This document shows, one piece after another, positions 16,870 through 24,004 of a stretch of DNA of 64,000 nt. Position 1 is the first letter of the stretch, and each line of letters opens with the position of its first letter. This DNA is from Methylobacterium sp. WSM2598 (GTDB taxonomy: Bacteria > Pseudomonadota > Alphaproteobacteria > Rhizobiales > Beijerinckiaceae). The stretch covers positions 6,512,105 to 6,576,104 of the forward strand of contig NZ_KB900609.1 of NCBI RefSeq assembly GCF_000379105.1, read 5' to 3'. The notes under the pieces are model-generated. The model was not told where the DNA came from. It was given only the letters and a program-made list of their open reading frames with translations, and searched no databases. A program made the position numbers and the translations under genes.

Positions 16870-16960
16870 TGGCGGAAGGGGTGGGATTCGAACCCACGGT
16901 GGAGTCACCCCCACGGCGGTTTTCAAGACCGCTGCCTTAAACCACTCGGCCACCCTTCCC
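16870..16960 (-). tRNA. tRNA-Ser (anticodon TGA)
   Basis: A complete class II tRNA with encoded CCA (minus-strand 3' end at 16870). The acceptor stem GGAAGGG pairs with its complement near 16874-16880, the anticodon loop is CTTGAAA, a long variable arm (GTGGGGGTGACTCCAC) is present, and the T-arm is GGTTCGAATCC. The 3' end faces the integrase gene and is the likely attachment site. Confidence 0.97.
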
Positions 16961-17076
16961 GGTCTGGGCCGGAGCCGACCTGCGGCGCCCCGGGGCCGGA
17001 GCGCGACGGCGCCCAGCCTGTCTAGGGCCTCCCGGAGCGGGGCGTCAACTCGCGCCGCGGTGCCGCGCCGGCGCGC

Positions 17077-17154
17077 TCACGGTCCGCCCTGCGACAGGCT
17101 TGCCGAGACGACGATCAGGCCGACCGCCACGACACTCAACGCGAACATCGCCAT
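17077..17154 (-). CDS. Possible 25-aa single-span membrane peptide
   Basis: The minus strand from ATG 17154 encodes MAMFALSVVAVGLIVVSASL plus five more residues, almost entirely one transmembrane helix. The upstream CGAGGAC is a weak and somewhat distant ribosome site. Short single-helix proteins are common but also easy to find by chance in GC-rich DNA. Apart from this nothing is supported between the tRNA-Ser and 17324. Confidence 0.3.
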   Translation of the reverse strand: MAMFALSVVAVGLIVVSASLSQGGP

Positions 17155-17323
17155 GCCGAACCGAGTCCTCGCACCCGTCCCCCGGAGACGGCCGGCCGTC
17201 TAGGCGCGCCGCGCGACAGCCGCGTGACACCTCGCGCAACGCCTCGCGCAACACTTCGCGCACGGGCCCGGTCGCGCGCGCTCACCCCTTTCGGAACGAA
17301 CCACGAACACCTATATCAAGACC

Positions 17324-17737
17324 ATGTTGGACAACACCTTTTTTGCTCAGCTGGACGCCCCGGCCGGGGCCCCGCCGGACGCGGCGCCGCCGGCGCCGGA
17401 GCGCCGGGACGGTGCGTGGCGGATCCTGCCGATCGAGGGCCGGTTCGAACTCGTCTACGAGGACGGCAACGGCGCCTGGACGGTCCGCCACCTCGCCGCG
17501 CACGAACTCAAGGTCGGCCCGGGCAAGGTCCTGGTCGGCGGCACCGACCGCGACCGCGACGCCTATCGGGGCTTCCGGGCCGACCGCATCCACCGCCTCA
17601 CCGACCGCGACACCGGCGAGCGCGTCGAGCGCAACATCCTCGACTGGCTGATGCGCCGGGCCGAGGCGGCCCGCCGCAGCCGCGCCGCGGCCCTGCGCCG
17701 GGAGCAGCGGCGGGGCGCGGCGCGCGGACCGGCCTGA
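17324..17737 (+). CDS. Small protein with WYL-like segment, function unknown
   Basis: 137 aa. After a Pro/Ala-rich linker, residues about 30-105 read like a degenerate WYL-type ligand-sensing domain: FELVYEDGNGAWTVRHLAAH and then YRGFRADRIHRLTDRDTGER, where WYL proteins have their conserved R-FR-DRI pattern. No HTH is attached. The C-terminus is very Arg/Ala-rich. It lies between the tRNA-Ser and the convergent tetR gene. The domain assignment is tentative. Confidence 0.65.
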   Translation: MLDNTFFAQLDAPAGAPPDAAPPAPERRDGAWRILPIEGRFELVYEDGNGAWTVRHLAAHELKVGPGKVLVGGTDRDRDAYRGFRADRIHRLTDRDTGERVERNILDWLMRRAEAARRSRAAALRREQRRGAARGPA

Positions 17738-17750
17738 GCGGCGCCGCCGC

Positions 17751-18407
17751 TCAGCCGGCGCCGGGCTCCCCGGCGCGCGCCGGCATCGCCCAGTCGAGGA
17801 ACGCCTCCACGACGGCGCCCGCGTCGAGGGGCTCCTCGGCGCCGTAGAGGCCGTTCCAGACCGTCGCCAGCACGCCCGGCGCGGCGAGCAGCAGCGGGAA
17901 GCGCACGAGCGCGTCCGAGGTCAGCTCGCCCCGCGCCAGGGCCTCGGCGGCGAAGCGCCGGACCGCGCCCGTCACCGGGCCGATCACCACGCGCCGGTAG
18001 GCCGCCGCCACTGCCGGGAAGCGCCCGCCCTCGGCGATCACCAGCCGCACCACCGCCGCGCGGCGCGTCGCCTCGAGGTCCCGGAAGGCCGGCACCGCGA
18101 CCCGCCGCAGGAAGTCGCGCAGGCTCTCGCCGGGGCCGGGCCCCTGCCCGCTCAGGCTCGCCACGAGGTCGGCCATCACCTCCCGCAGCACGCCCTCGAA
18201 CAGGGCCTCCTTGTCCCGAAAGTACAGGTAGAGCGTCCCCTTGGCGACGCCGGCGCGCGCGGCGACGTCGATCATCCGGGTGCCCGAGAAGCCCCGCTCC
18301 AGGAACACGCCGAGCGCCGCCCCGACGATCGCCGCCCGCGTGCGGGCGGTCTTCTCCGGGCTCGGGCCGCGCCGGCCCGCTTCCGCTCCCCTCGCCGCCT
18401 CAGCCAC
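17751..18407 (-). CDS. TetR-family transcriptional repressor
   Basis: 218 aa. The N-terminal HTH is classical: AAIVGAALGVFLERGFSGTR, then MIDVAARAGVAKGTLYLYFR (about residues 27-67). The helical C-terminal ligand domain is divergent, as usual. It is transcribed away from the FAD monooxygenase gene, and the intergenic region contains a perfect 6-4-6 palindrome. It therefore most likely represses the monooxygenase gene and itself, with a monooxygenase substrate or related aromatic or drug-like compound as inducer; the ligand is unknown. Confidence 0.9.
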   Translation of the reverse strand: MAEAARGAEAGRRGPSPEKTARTRAAIVGAALGVFLERGFSGTRMIDVAARAGVAKGTLYLYFRDKEALFEGVLREVMADLVASLSGQGPGPGESLRDFLRRVAVPAFRDLEATRRAAVVRLVIAEGGRFPAVAAAYRRVVIGPVTGAVRRFAAEALARGELTSDALVRFPLLLAAPGVLATVWNGLYGAEEPLDAGAVVEAFLDWAMPARAGEPGAG

Positions 18408-18440
18408 GCCGCCCCCGCGCCTCCCGCGCCGATTGCAAAA

Positions 18441-18456
18441 ATGACCCGCCGGTCAT
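18441..18456. promoter_or_regulatory. Palindromic TetR-type operator
   Basis: ATGACC-CGCC-GGTCAT is a perfect inverted repeat centred between divergent tetR (start 18407) and the FAD monooxygenase (start 18481). TGACC-N4-GGTCA is a common operator form for TetR-family repressors. Its position would block both promoters. Confidence 0.75.
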
Positions 18457-18480
18457 AGGATGCCCGCAGGAGGATGCGCC

Positions 18481-20016
18481 ATGGCCTCTTCGTCTTCTCC
18501 GATCCTGATCGTCGGCGCCGGCCCGACCGGCCTCGTCCTCGCCCTGCGGCTCGCCCGTCACGGGGTGCGGCCCCGCATCGTCGACCGGCGCGCGGGACCC
18601 GGCGAGGCCTCGCGCGCCATGGTGGTGCATGCCCGCACCCTGGAATTCTACCAGCAGCTCGGCTTCGCCGACGAGGTGGTGGCGCAGGGCATCCGCATGG
18701 GCGGCGTGCACCTGCGCAGCCGGGGCAAGGACGTCGCCGCTTTCCATTTCGGGGATCTCGGCGAGGGGATCAGCCCGTTCCCGTTCATGCTGTGCTACCC
18801 CCAGGACGACCACGAGCGCTTCCTCCTCGACCGCCTCGCGCGGGCGGGCGTGACGGTGGAATACGGAACCGAGCTCGTCGGTTTCACGGACCGGGAGGAC
18901 GGCGTCGAGGCCGTGCTCGAGCGGGACGGGGTGCGGGAGACCGTGAGCGCGGCCTATCTGTGCGGCTGCGACGGCGCCCACAGCCGCGTGCGCCAGGACC
19001 TCGGGCTGGACTTCCCGGGCGGCACCTACGCGCAGCGCTTCTACGTGGCGGATGTGCGGCTCGCCGCGCATCCGGGCGACGACGTCTTCGTCAATCTCGG
19101 CGTGGACGCCCTCGGCCTCGTCATGCCGGTGCGGTCGAGCGGCATGCACCGGCTGATCGGCATCGTGCCGCCGCCCCTCGCCGGGCGCGAGGAGCTCGGC
19201 TTTCCCGAGATCCAGCCCCATGCCGAGGCGCTCCTCGGCGTGCGGGTGGCGGCGGTGAACTGGTTCTCGACCTACAACGTCCACCACCGGGTGGCGGCGC
19301 GGTTCCGGCAGGGGCGCTGCTTCATCGCCGGCGATGCCGGCCACATCCACAGCCCGGCCGGCGGCCAGGGCATGAATACCGGGATCGGCGACGCGGTGAA
19401 CCTGTCCTGGAAGCTCGCCGAGGTGGTGCGGGGCACCGCCCCCCCGTCCCTCCTCGACAGCTACGAGCCGGAGCGGATCGCCTTCGCCCGCCAGCTCATC
19501 GCCTCCACCGACCGGGCCTTCCAGGCCGCCATCGGCAAGGGCCTCGGCCACCAGGTGCTGCGCACCCTCGTGGTGCCCCACCTGATGCCCCTGCTCTGGG
19601 GCGTCGCGGCGACCCGCCGGATGATGTTCGAGATCGTCTCGCAGGTCCGCATCGCCTATCCGGACAGCCCGCTCAGCCTGGGCCGGGCGGGCGAGGTGCG
19701 GGGCGGGGACCGCCTGCCCTGGATCCCGGGCCTCGACAATTTCGCGCCGCTGCGCGCCCTCGCCTGGCAGGTCCACGTCTACGGCACCCCGGCGCCGGCC
19801 CTCGGCGAGGCGGCGGCGGCCCACGCCCTGCCCTGCCACGTCTTCGCGCACGGCCCGGAGGCCGCGCGGGCGGGCGTGACGCGGGACGCCGCCTTCCTGG
19901 TCCGGCCGGACGGCCACGTCGCCCTCGCCCTGCCCGACCAGGACGCGGCCGCCCTCGGCGCCTACCTGCGCGCGCAGGGCCTGCGCCCGGCCGGGAGCGC
20001 CGCGATCGCCGCTTGA
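18481..20016 (+). CDS. FAD-dependent aromatic-type monooxygenase
   Basis: PheA/TfdB/RdmE-type flavoprotein hydroxylase of 511 aa. The Rossmann fingerprint is ILIVGAGPTGLVLALRL near the N-terminus, the mid DG motif is CGCDGAHSRVRQDLG, and the GD motif that binds the FAD ribityl chain is FIAGDAGHIHSPAGGQGMNT. Start choice: ATG 18481 has AGGAGGA 7 nt upstream, while an earlier ATG at 18460 would place that ribosome site inside the gene. A C-terminal thioredoxin-like domain typical of phenol hydroxylases is likely (about 400-511). NAD(P)H and an aromatic or polyketide-like substrate are expected; the natural substrate is unknown. Controlled by the adjacent TetR protein. Confidence 0.9.
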   Translation: MASSSSPILIVGAGPTGLVLALRLARHGVRPRIVDRRAGPGEASRAMVVHARTLEFYQQLGFADEVVAQGIRMGGVHLRSRGKDVAAFHFGDLGEGISPFPFMLCYPQDDHERFLLDRLARAGVTVEYGTELVGFTDREDGVEAVLERDGVRETVSAAYLCGCDGAHSRVRQDLGLDFPGGTYAQRFYVADVRLAAHPGDDVFVNLGVDALGLVMPVRSSGMHRLIGIVPPPLAGREELGFPEIQPHAEALLGVRVAAVNWFSTYNVHHRVAARFRQGRCFIAGDAGHIHSPAGGQGMNTGIGDAVNLSWKLAEVVRGTAPPSLLDSYEPERIAFARQLIASTDRAFQAAIGKGLGHQVLRTLVVPHLMPLLWGVAATRRMMFEIVSQVRIAYPDSPLSLGRAGEVRGGDRLPWIPGLDNFAPLRALAWQVHVYGTPAPALGEAAAAHALPCHVFAHGPEAARAGVTRDAAFLVRPDGHVALALPDQDAAALGAYLRAQGLRPAGSAAIAA

Positions 20017-20049
20017 CCGGCGCGCGCGGCTCGGTCATTCCCGGCGGCG

Positions 20050-20098
20050 GGACACCTCTCCCCACCGAGAGGCGCCCATCTGGAAGGATGGACACCGC
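20050..20098 (+). ncRNA. serC-type leader RNA element
   Basis: Two small consecutive hairpins directly precede serC: CCTCTC (20055-20060) with GAGAGG (20067-20072), and CCATC (20076-20080) with GATGG (20087-20091), the second ending 8 nt before the ATG. This layout fits the serC leader motif described for alphaproteobacteria (Rfam serC family). Its function is thought to be cis control of serine biosynthesis; the ligand, if any, is unknown. Confidence 0.65.
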
Positions 20099-21271
20099 AT
20101 GACGACCCGGCCCGACGCGCGCCCGCGCGCGCCCTTCTTCTCGTCCGGCCCCTGCGCCAAGCGCCCCGGCTGGACCCCCGCCGCCCTCTCGGACGCGGCG
20201 CTCGGCCGCTCCCACCGCGCGAAGCTCGGCAAGGCCAAGCTCAAGCAGGCGATCGACCTCACCCGCACCGTGCTGCAGGTGCCGGACGATTACCGCATCG
20301 GCATCGTGCCGGCCTCCGACACCGGCGCGGTCGAGATGGCGATGTGGTCGCTGCTCGGGCCCCGCCCGGTCGAGATGCTGGCCTGGGAATCCTTCGGCGA
20401 GGGCTGGGTCACCGACGCGGTCAAGCAGCTCAGGCTCGACGCCCGGGTCACCACGGCGCCCTACGGCGCCCTGCCCGACCTCGCGGCCGTGGACACCCGG
20501 CACCACGACGTGGTGTTCACCTGGAACGGCACCACCTCGGGCGTGCGCGTGCCCGACGCGGACTGGATCGCCGCGGACCGCGAGGGCGTGGTGATCTGCG
20601 ACGCCACCTCGGCGGCCTTCGCGCAGGATCTCGACTGGGCCAAGCTCGATGCCGTGACCTTCTCCTGGCAGAAGGTGCTCGGCGGCGAGGCGGCGCACGG
20701 CATGCTGATCCTCTCCCCCCGCGCCGCGGCGCGGCTGGAGAGCCACGTGCCGGCCTGGCCGATGCCGAAGATCTTCCGCATGACCAAGGGCGGCAAGCTC
20801 ATTGAGGGCCTCTTCGAGGGCGAGACCATCAACACGCCCTCCATGCTGGCGGTCGAGGACTACATCGACGCCCTGCTCTGGGCGCAGGGGATCGGGGGCC
20901 TGCCGGCCCTGCGCGCCCGGGCGGACGCGAATGCCCGGGTCATCGCCGCGTGGGTGGCGCGGACGCCCTGGGTCGAGAACCTCGCGCGCGCGCCGGCCAC
21001 CGCCTCGAACACCAGCGTCTGCCTGGTGATCGCCGATCCCGAGGTGACGGGCCGCGGCCCTGAAGCCGTGGCGGCCCTGGCCAAGGGCATCGCCGCGACC
21101 CTGGAGCGCGAGGGCGTCGCCCTCGACGTCGGGGCCTACCGGGACGCGCCGGCGGGGCTGCGGATCTGGTGCGGCGCCACCGTGGAGCGGAGCGACCTCG
21201 AGGCGCTGACGCCCTGGCTCGACTGGGCCTTCGCGCAGGAGAAGGCCCGCCTCCTCCGGCAGGCCGCCTGA
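20099..21271 (+). CDS. serC: Phosphoserine aminotransferase
   Basis: Second step of serine synthesis: converts 3-phosphohydroxypyruvate and glutamate to phosphoserine, using PLP. 390 aa of the longer alphaproteobacterial type. SSGPCAKRPGW at the N-terminus and CDATSAAFAQDLDW are family blocks; the PLP lysine is probably Lys192 in FSWQKVLGGEAAHGM. Preceded by a serC-type leader and followed 175 bp later by serA, making a serine-synthesis pair. In a methylotroph with a serine cycle this pathway may also intersect with C1 assimilation (established for the genus, not shown here). Confidence 0.96.
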   Translation: MTTRPDARPRAPFFSSGPCAKRPGWTPAALSDAALGRSHRAKLGKAKLKQAIDLTRTVLQVPDDYRIGIVPASDTGAVEMAMWSLLGPRPVEMLAWESFGEGWVTDAVKQLRLDARVTTAPYGALPDLAAVDTRHHDVVFTWNGTTSGVRVPDADWIAADREGVVICDATSAAFAQDLDWAKLDAVTFSWQKVLGGEAAHGMLILSPRAAARLESHVPAWPMPKIFRMTKGGKLIEGLFEGETINTPSMLAVEDYIDALLWAQGIGGLPALRARADANARVIAAWVARTPWVENLARAPATASNTSVCLVIADPEVTGRGPEAVAALAKGIAATLEREGVALDVGAYRDAPAGLRIWCGATVERSDLEALTPWLDWAFAQEKARLLRQAA

Positions 21272-21404
21272 CAGACCGCGCGCGGATCCGCCCCGGCGGT
21301 CCCGGCGTCGCGCGCCGCGCCCCCGCCGCAAGCGGGGGAAGGCTGCGCCCTGTCCGGACGGCGCGCGCGGCGGATCCGGCCCCGCATCCCGGATGCCTTG
21401 CCCG

Positions 21405-21446
21405 AGCCTTGCCCAGCCGGAGCCTTGCCCAGCCGGAGCCTTGCCC
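21405..21446 (+). repeat. 16-bp tandem repeat abutting the serA start
   Basis: AGCCTTGCCCAGCCGG occurs at 21405-21420 and 21421-21436, then AGCCTTGCCC at 21437-21446 runs directly into the ATG of serA. A degenerate GCCTTGCCC precedes at about 21395. The ribosome-binding region of serA therefore consists of the repeat and lacks a clear purine-rich site. Confidence 0.85.
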
Positions 21447-23042
21447 ATGACCACGCAGAAGCGCGTCCTCATCTCCGATTCCCTCTCCCCCGCCGCGGTC
21501 GCGATCTTCCGCGAGCGCGGCCTCGTCGCCGACCTCCGGCCCGACCTCGGCAAGGACAAGGAGGCGCTCGCCGCCGCCATCGGGGCGTATGACGGCCTCG
21601 CCATCCGCTCGACCACCCGGGTCACGGCCGCCCTGCTCGAGCGGGCCGGGCGCCTGCGGGTGGTGGGCCGGGCCGGCATCGGGGTCGACAACGTCGACGT
21701 GCCGGCCGCGACCGCCCGCGGCATCATCGTGATGAACACGCCGCACGGCAACGCGGTCACCACCGCCGAGCACGCCATCGCCCTGATGCTGGCTCTGGCC
21801 CGCGAGATCCCGCAGGCGGACGCCTCCACCCAGGCCGGGCGCTGGGAGAAGAACCGCTTCCTCGGCATCGAGCTCACCGCCAAGACGCTCGGCGTCATCG
21901 GCTGCGGCAATATCGGGGCGATCGTCGCGGATCGCGGCATCGGCCTGCGCATGCGCGTCATCGCCTACGATCCCTTCCTGACCCCCGAGCGCGCCGTCGA
22001 GATCGGGGTCGAGAAGGTCGAGCTCGACGATCTGCTGCGCCGGGCCGACGTCGTCACCCTGCACGTGCCGCTCACCGACAAGACCCGCAACATCCTCTCG
22101 GCCGAGGCCCTCGCCCGCACCAAGCCCGGGGTGCGCATCGTCAACTGCGCCCGGGGCGGGCTCGTCGACGAGCCCGCCCTGCGCGCCGCCCTGGACAGCG
22201 GCCACGTGGCCGGCGCCGCCCTCGACGTGTTCGCGGTCGAGCCCGCCACCGAGAACGTGCTGTTCGGCCACCCGAGCGTGATCTGCACGCCGCATCTCGG
22301 CGCCTCGACGCGCGAGGCGCAGGAGAACGTCGCCCTCCAGGTGGCCGAGCAGATGGCCGACCACCTCCTGCACGGGGCGATCCGCAACGCGGTGAACTTC
22401 CCGTCGATCTCGGCCGAGGAGGCGCCGCGCCTGCGGCCCTTCGTGACGCTCGCCGAGCAGCTCGGCTCCTTCCTCGGCCAGCTCACCGAGGCGCCGATCC
22501 GCGGCATCCGCATCGCCTTCGAGGGTGAGGTCGCCGCCATGAACCTGCGGGCGCTCACCGCCGCGGCGGTGGCGGGCGCGCTGAGGCCGTTCCTGGAGGG
22601 CGTCAACATGGTCTCGGCCACCGAGGTCGCCCGCCAGCGCGGCATCGTGGTGGAGACCACCACCCGCACCGGCACCGCGCGCAACTACGGCTCGGTGCTG
22701 CACGTGACCGTCGAGGCCGAGGACATGCCCCGGGACGCGGCCGGCACCGTCTTCCAGGACGGGGTGCCCCGCATCGTCGAGATCCGCTCGATCCCCCTCG
22801 AGGCCGCCTTCGCGCCCCACATGCTCTACGTGCGCAACGCCGACCAGCCGGGCTTCATCGGCCGGTTCGGCACGCTGCTCGGCGAGGCGGGGGTCAACGT
22901 CGCCACCTTCCATCTCGGCCGCGACCGGCCCGGGGGCGACGCGATCTGCTTCGCGGCGGTCGACCAGCCGGTCTCGCCGGCGCTGCTGCGCCAGATCGAG
23001 GCGATTCCCCAGGTCAAGCGCGCGCGGGCGGTCCGCTTCTGA
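21447..23042 (+). CDS. serA: D-3-phosphoglycerate dehydrogenase
   Basis: First step of serine synthesis: oxidises 3-phosphoglycerate to 3-phosphohydroxypyruvate with NAD. From ATG 21447, 531 aa, the long form with substrate domain, NAD-binding domain (LGVIGCGNIGAIVADRGIGL), catalytic Arg/Glu/His regions (NCARGGLVDE, then CTPHLGASTREAQENV), an allosteric substrate-binding domain and a C-terminal ACT domain (about 455-531) for serine feedback. Same strand as serC. Codons upstream to 21393 are open, but the MTTQKRVLISDSLSP start fits the family. Confidence 0.96.
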   Translation: MTTQKRVLISDSLSPAAVAIFRERGLVADLRPDLGKDKEALAAAIGAYDGLAIRSTTRVTAALLERAGRLRVVGRAGIGVDNVDVPAATARGIIVMNTPHGNAVTTAEHAIALMLALAREIPQADASTQAGRWEKNRFLGIELTAKTLGVIGCGNIGAIVADRGIGLRMRVIAYDPFLTPERAVEIGVEKVELDDLLRRADVVTLHVPLTDKTRNILSAEALARTKPGVRIVNCARGGLVDEPALRAALDSGHVAGAALDVFAVEPATENVLFGHPSVICTPHLGASTREAQENVALQVAEQMADHLLHGAIRNAVNFPSISAEEAPRLRPFVTLAEQLGSFLGQLTEAPIRGIRIAFEGEVAAMNLRALTAAAVAGALRPFLEGVNMVSATEVARQRGIVVETTTRTGTARNYGSVLHVTVEAEDMPRDAAGTVFQDGVPRIVEIRSIPLEAAFAPHMLYVRNADQPGFIGRFGTLLGEAGVNVATFHLGRDRPGGDAICFAAVDQPVSPALLRQIEAIPQVKRARAVRF

Positions 23043-23052
23043 GGCCCGGCCG

Positions 23053-23337
23053 TCAGTGGCCGCAGAAGGCGGCGCTGCCCGCGGCGGTCGCCGTGCAGAA
23101 CATCGCCTCCGTCAGGAGGCCGATCCGGGCGGCGGCCTCACGGTTCATCGCCGCGGCGGCCGGGCCGACCTGCATCACCAGCGGGCCGGCCCCGCCGGCG
23201 ACGGCGGCCAGCACCGCGAGGGCGGCGAGCCGACCGCGCAGGCCCCGGGGCGCCGCGCCGGAAGGGAGGCGGTGCGGGATGGCGCGCGCGGTCGGGGGGT
23301 GGGACCGGATTCCGCTGTCGAGGGTCGCGACGCCCAT
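23053..23337 (-). CDS. Small exported or membrane-anchored protein, unknown
   Basis: 94 aa, start supported by GGAGG 7 nt upstream on the minus strand. A basic N-terminus is followed by one hydrophobic stretch (LAALAVLAAVAGGAGPLVMQ) and then an Ala-rich tail with two cysteines near the end (FCTATAAGSAAFCGH). The hydrophobic segment could be a signal peptide with cleavage near AAAAM. No family recognised. The gene is convergent with serA and leaves 287 bp of GC-rich sequence without a recognised feature before xseB. Confidence 0.55.
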   Translation of the reverse strand: MGVATLDSGIRSHPPTARAIPHRLPSGAAPRGLRGRLAALAVLAAVAGGAGPLVMQVGPAAAAMNREAAARIGLLTEAMFCTATAAGSAAFCGH

Positions 23338-23624
23338 GGATGCCTCCGCCGGTTGAGAGGATCACGGAAGACGACATCCGCGACCGGCCCGGCGCGGTGC
23401 GCCACCGCACCCGCCGGGTCCGGCGCGGTCCGAACCCTCGCGCGAGGGCCCGATCCGGGCGGCCGAGGCGCGCGGCCGGCGCCGCACCGCGCCGCCGAAC
23501 CGGTGTGGCGCAAAGGCTGCCCCTCTCGGAGTTTGGTCCGGTGTCCCCGGGCCAGATCGGCCGAAGGGTTGTTTTGAGACAGGCAGGCGGTCATAAACCT
23601 CCGCTCGAAGGAGAGCTTTTCAGG

Positions 23625-23909
23625 ATGACCGCAGTCCGGTCCGATGCCGCATCGGCCGTTCCCCCGTCCGGCCCGGCCGTGACGGGCGATCTGCCTTTCG
23701 AGAAAGCCCTCGAAGAGCTTGAGGGCATCGTGCAGCGCCTGGAGCAGGGCAACGTCCCGCTCGACGAATCCGTCGCGATCTACGAGCGCGGCGAGGCGCT
23801 GAAGCGGCATTGCGAGCAGCTCCTGCAGCGCGCCGAGGCGCGCATCCAGCGCATCACCCTCGGGGCGGATGGCAGCCCCGTCGGCACGGCGCCGCTCGAT
23901 GTCGCCTGA
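23625..23909 (+). CDS. xseB: Exodeoxyribonuclease VII small subunit
   Basis: 94 aa. The conserved helical core is FEKALEELEGIVQRLEQGNV (about 25-44) followed by PLDESVAIYERGEALKRHCE. It binds the XseA catalytic subunit (not in this window) to form the single-strand exonuclease. The ATG has GAAGGAGAG upstream. It is followed by dxs 95 bp later, the common xseB-(ispA)-dxs neighbourhood of proteobacteria, here without ispA between them. Confidence 0.93.
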   Translation: MTAVRSDAASAVPPSGPAVTGDLPFEKALEELEGIVQRLEQGNVPLDESVAIYERGEALKRHCEQLLQRAEARIQRITLGADGSPVGTAPLDVA

Positions 23910-24004
23910 CGCAGCCCTCCCGCGGCGCCGCCCGCCCCCCGCCCGTCGGCGGCCGTCGCGCGCCCTGGCGCCGCGCCCCCCCTTCCGGACATGAGGATCG
24001 TTCG

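Noticed and set aside
16947..17040. Possible second tRNA or attachment site right of tRNA-Ser
   Set aside because: Sequence is GC-rich with no clover-leaf pairing or CCA and no repeat of the tRNA-Ser 3' end.
16865..17203. 112-codon frame starting MHGGRGGIRTHGGVTPTAVF
   Set aside because: Translation across the tRNA-Ser gene; a classical artefact.
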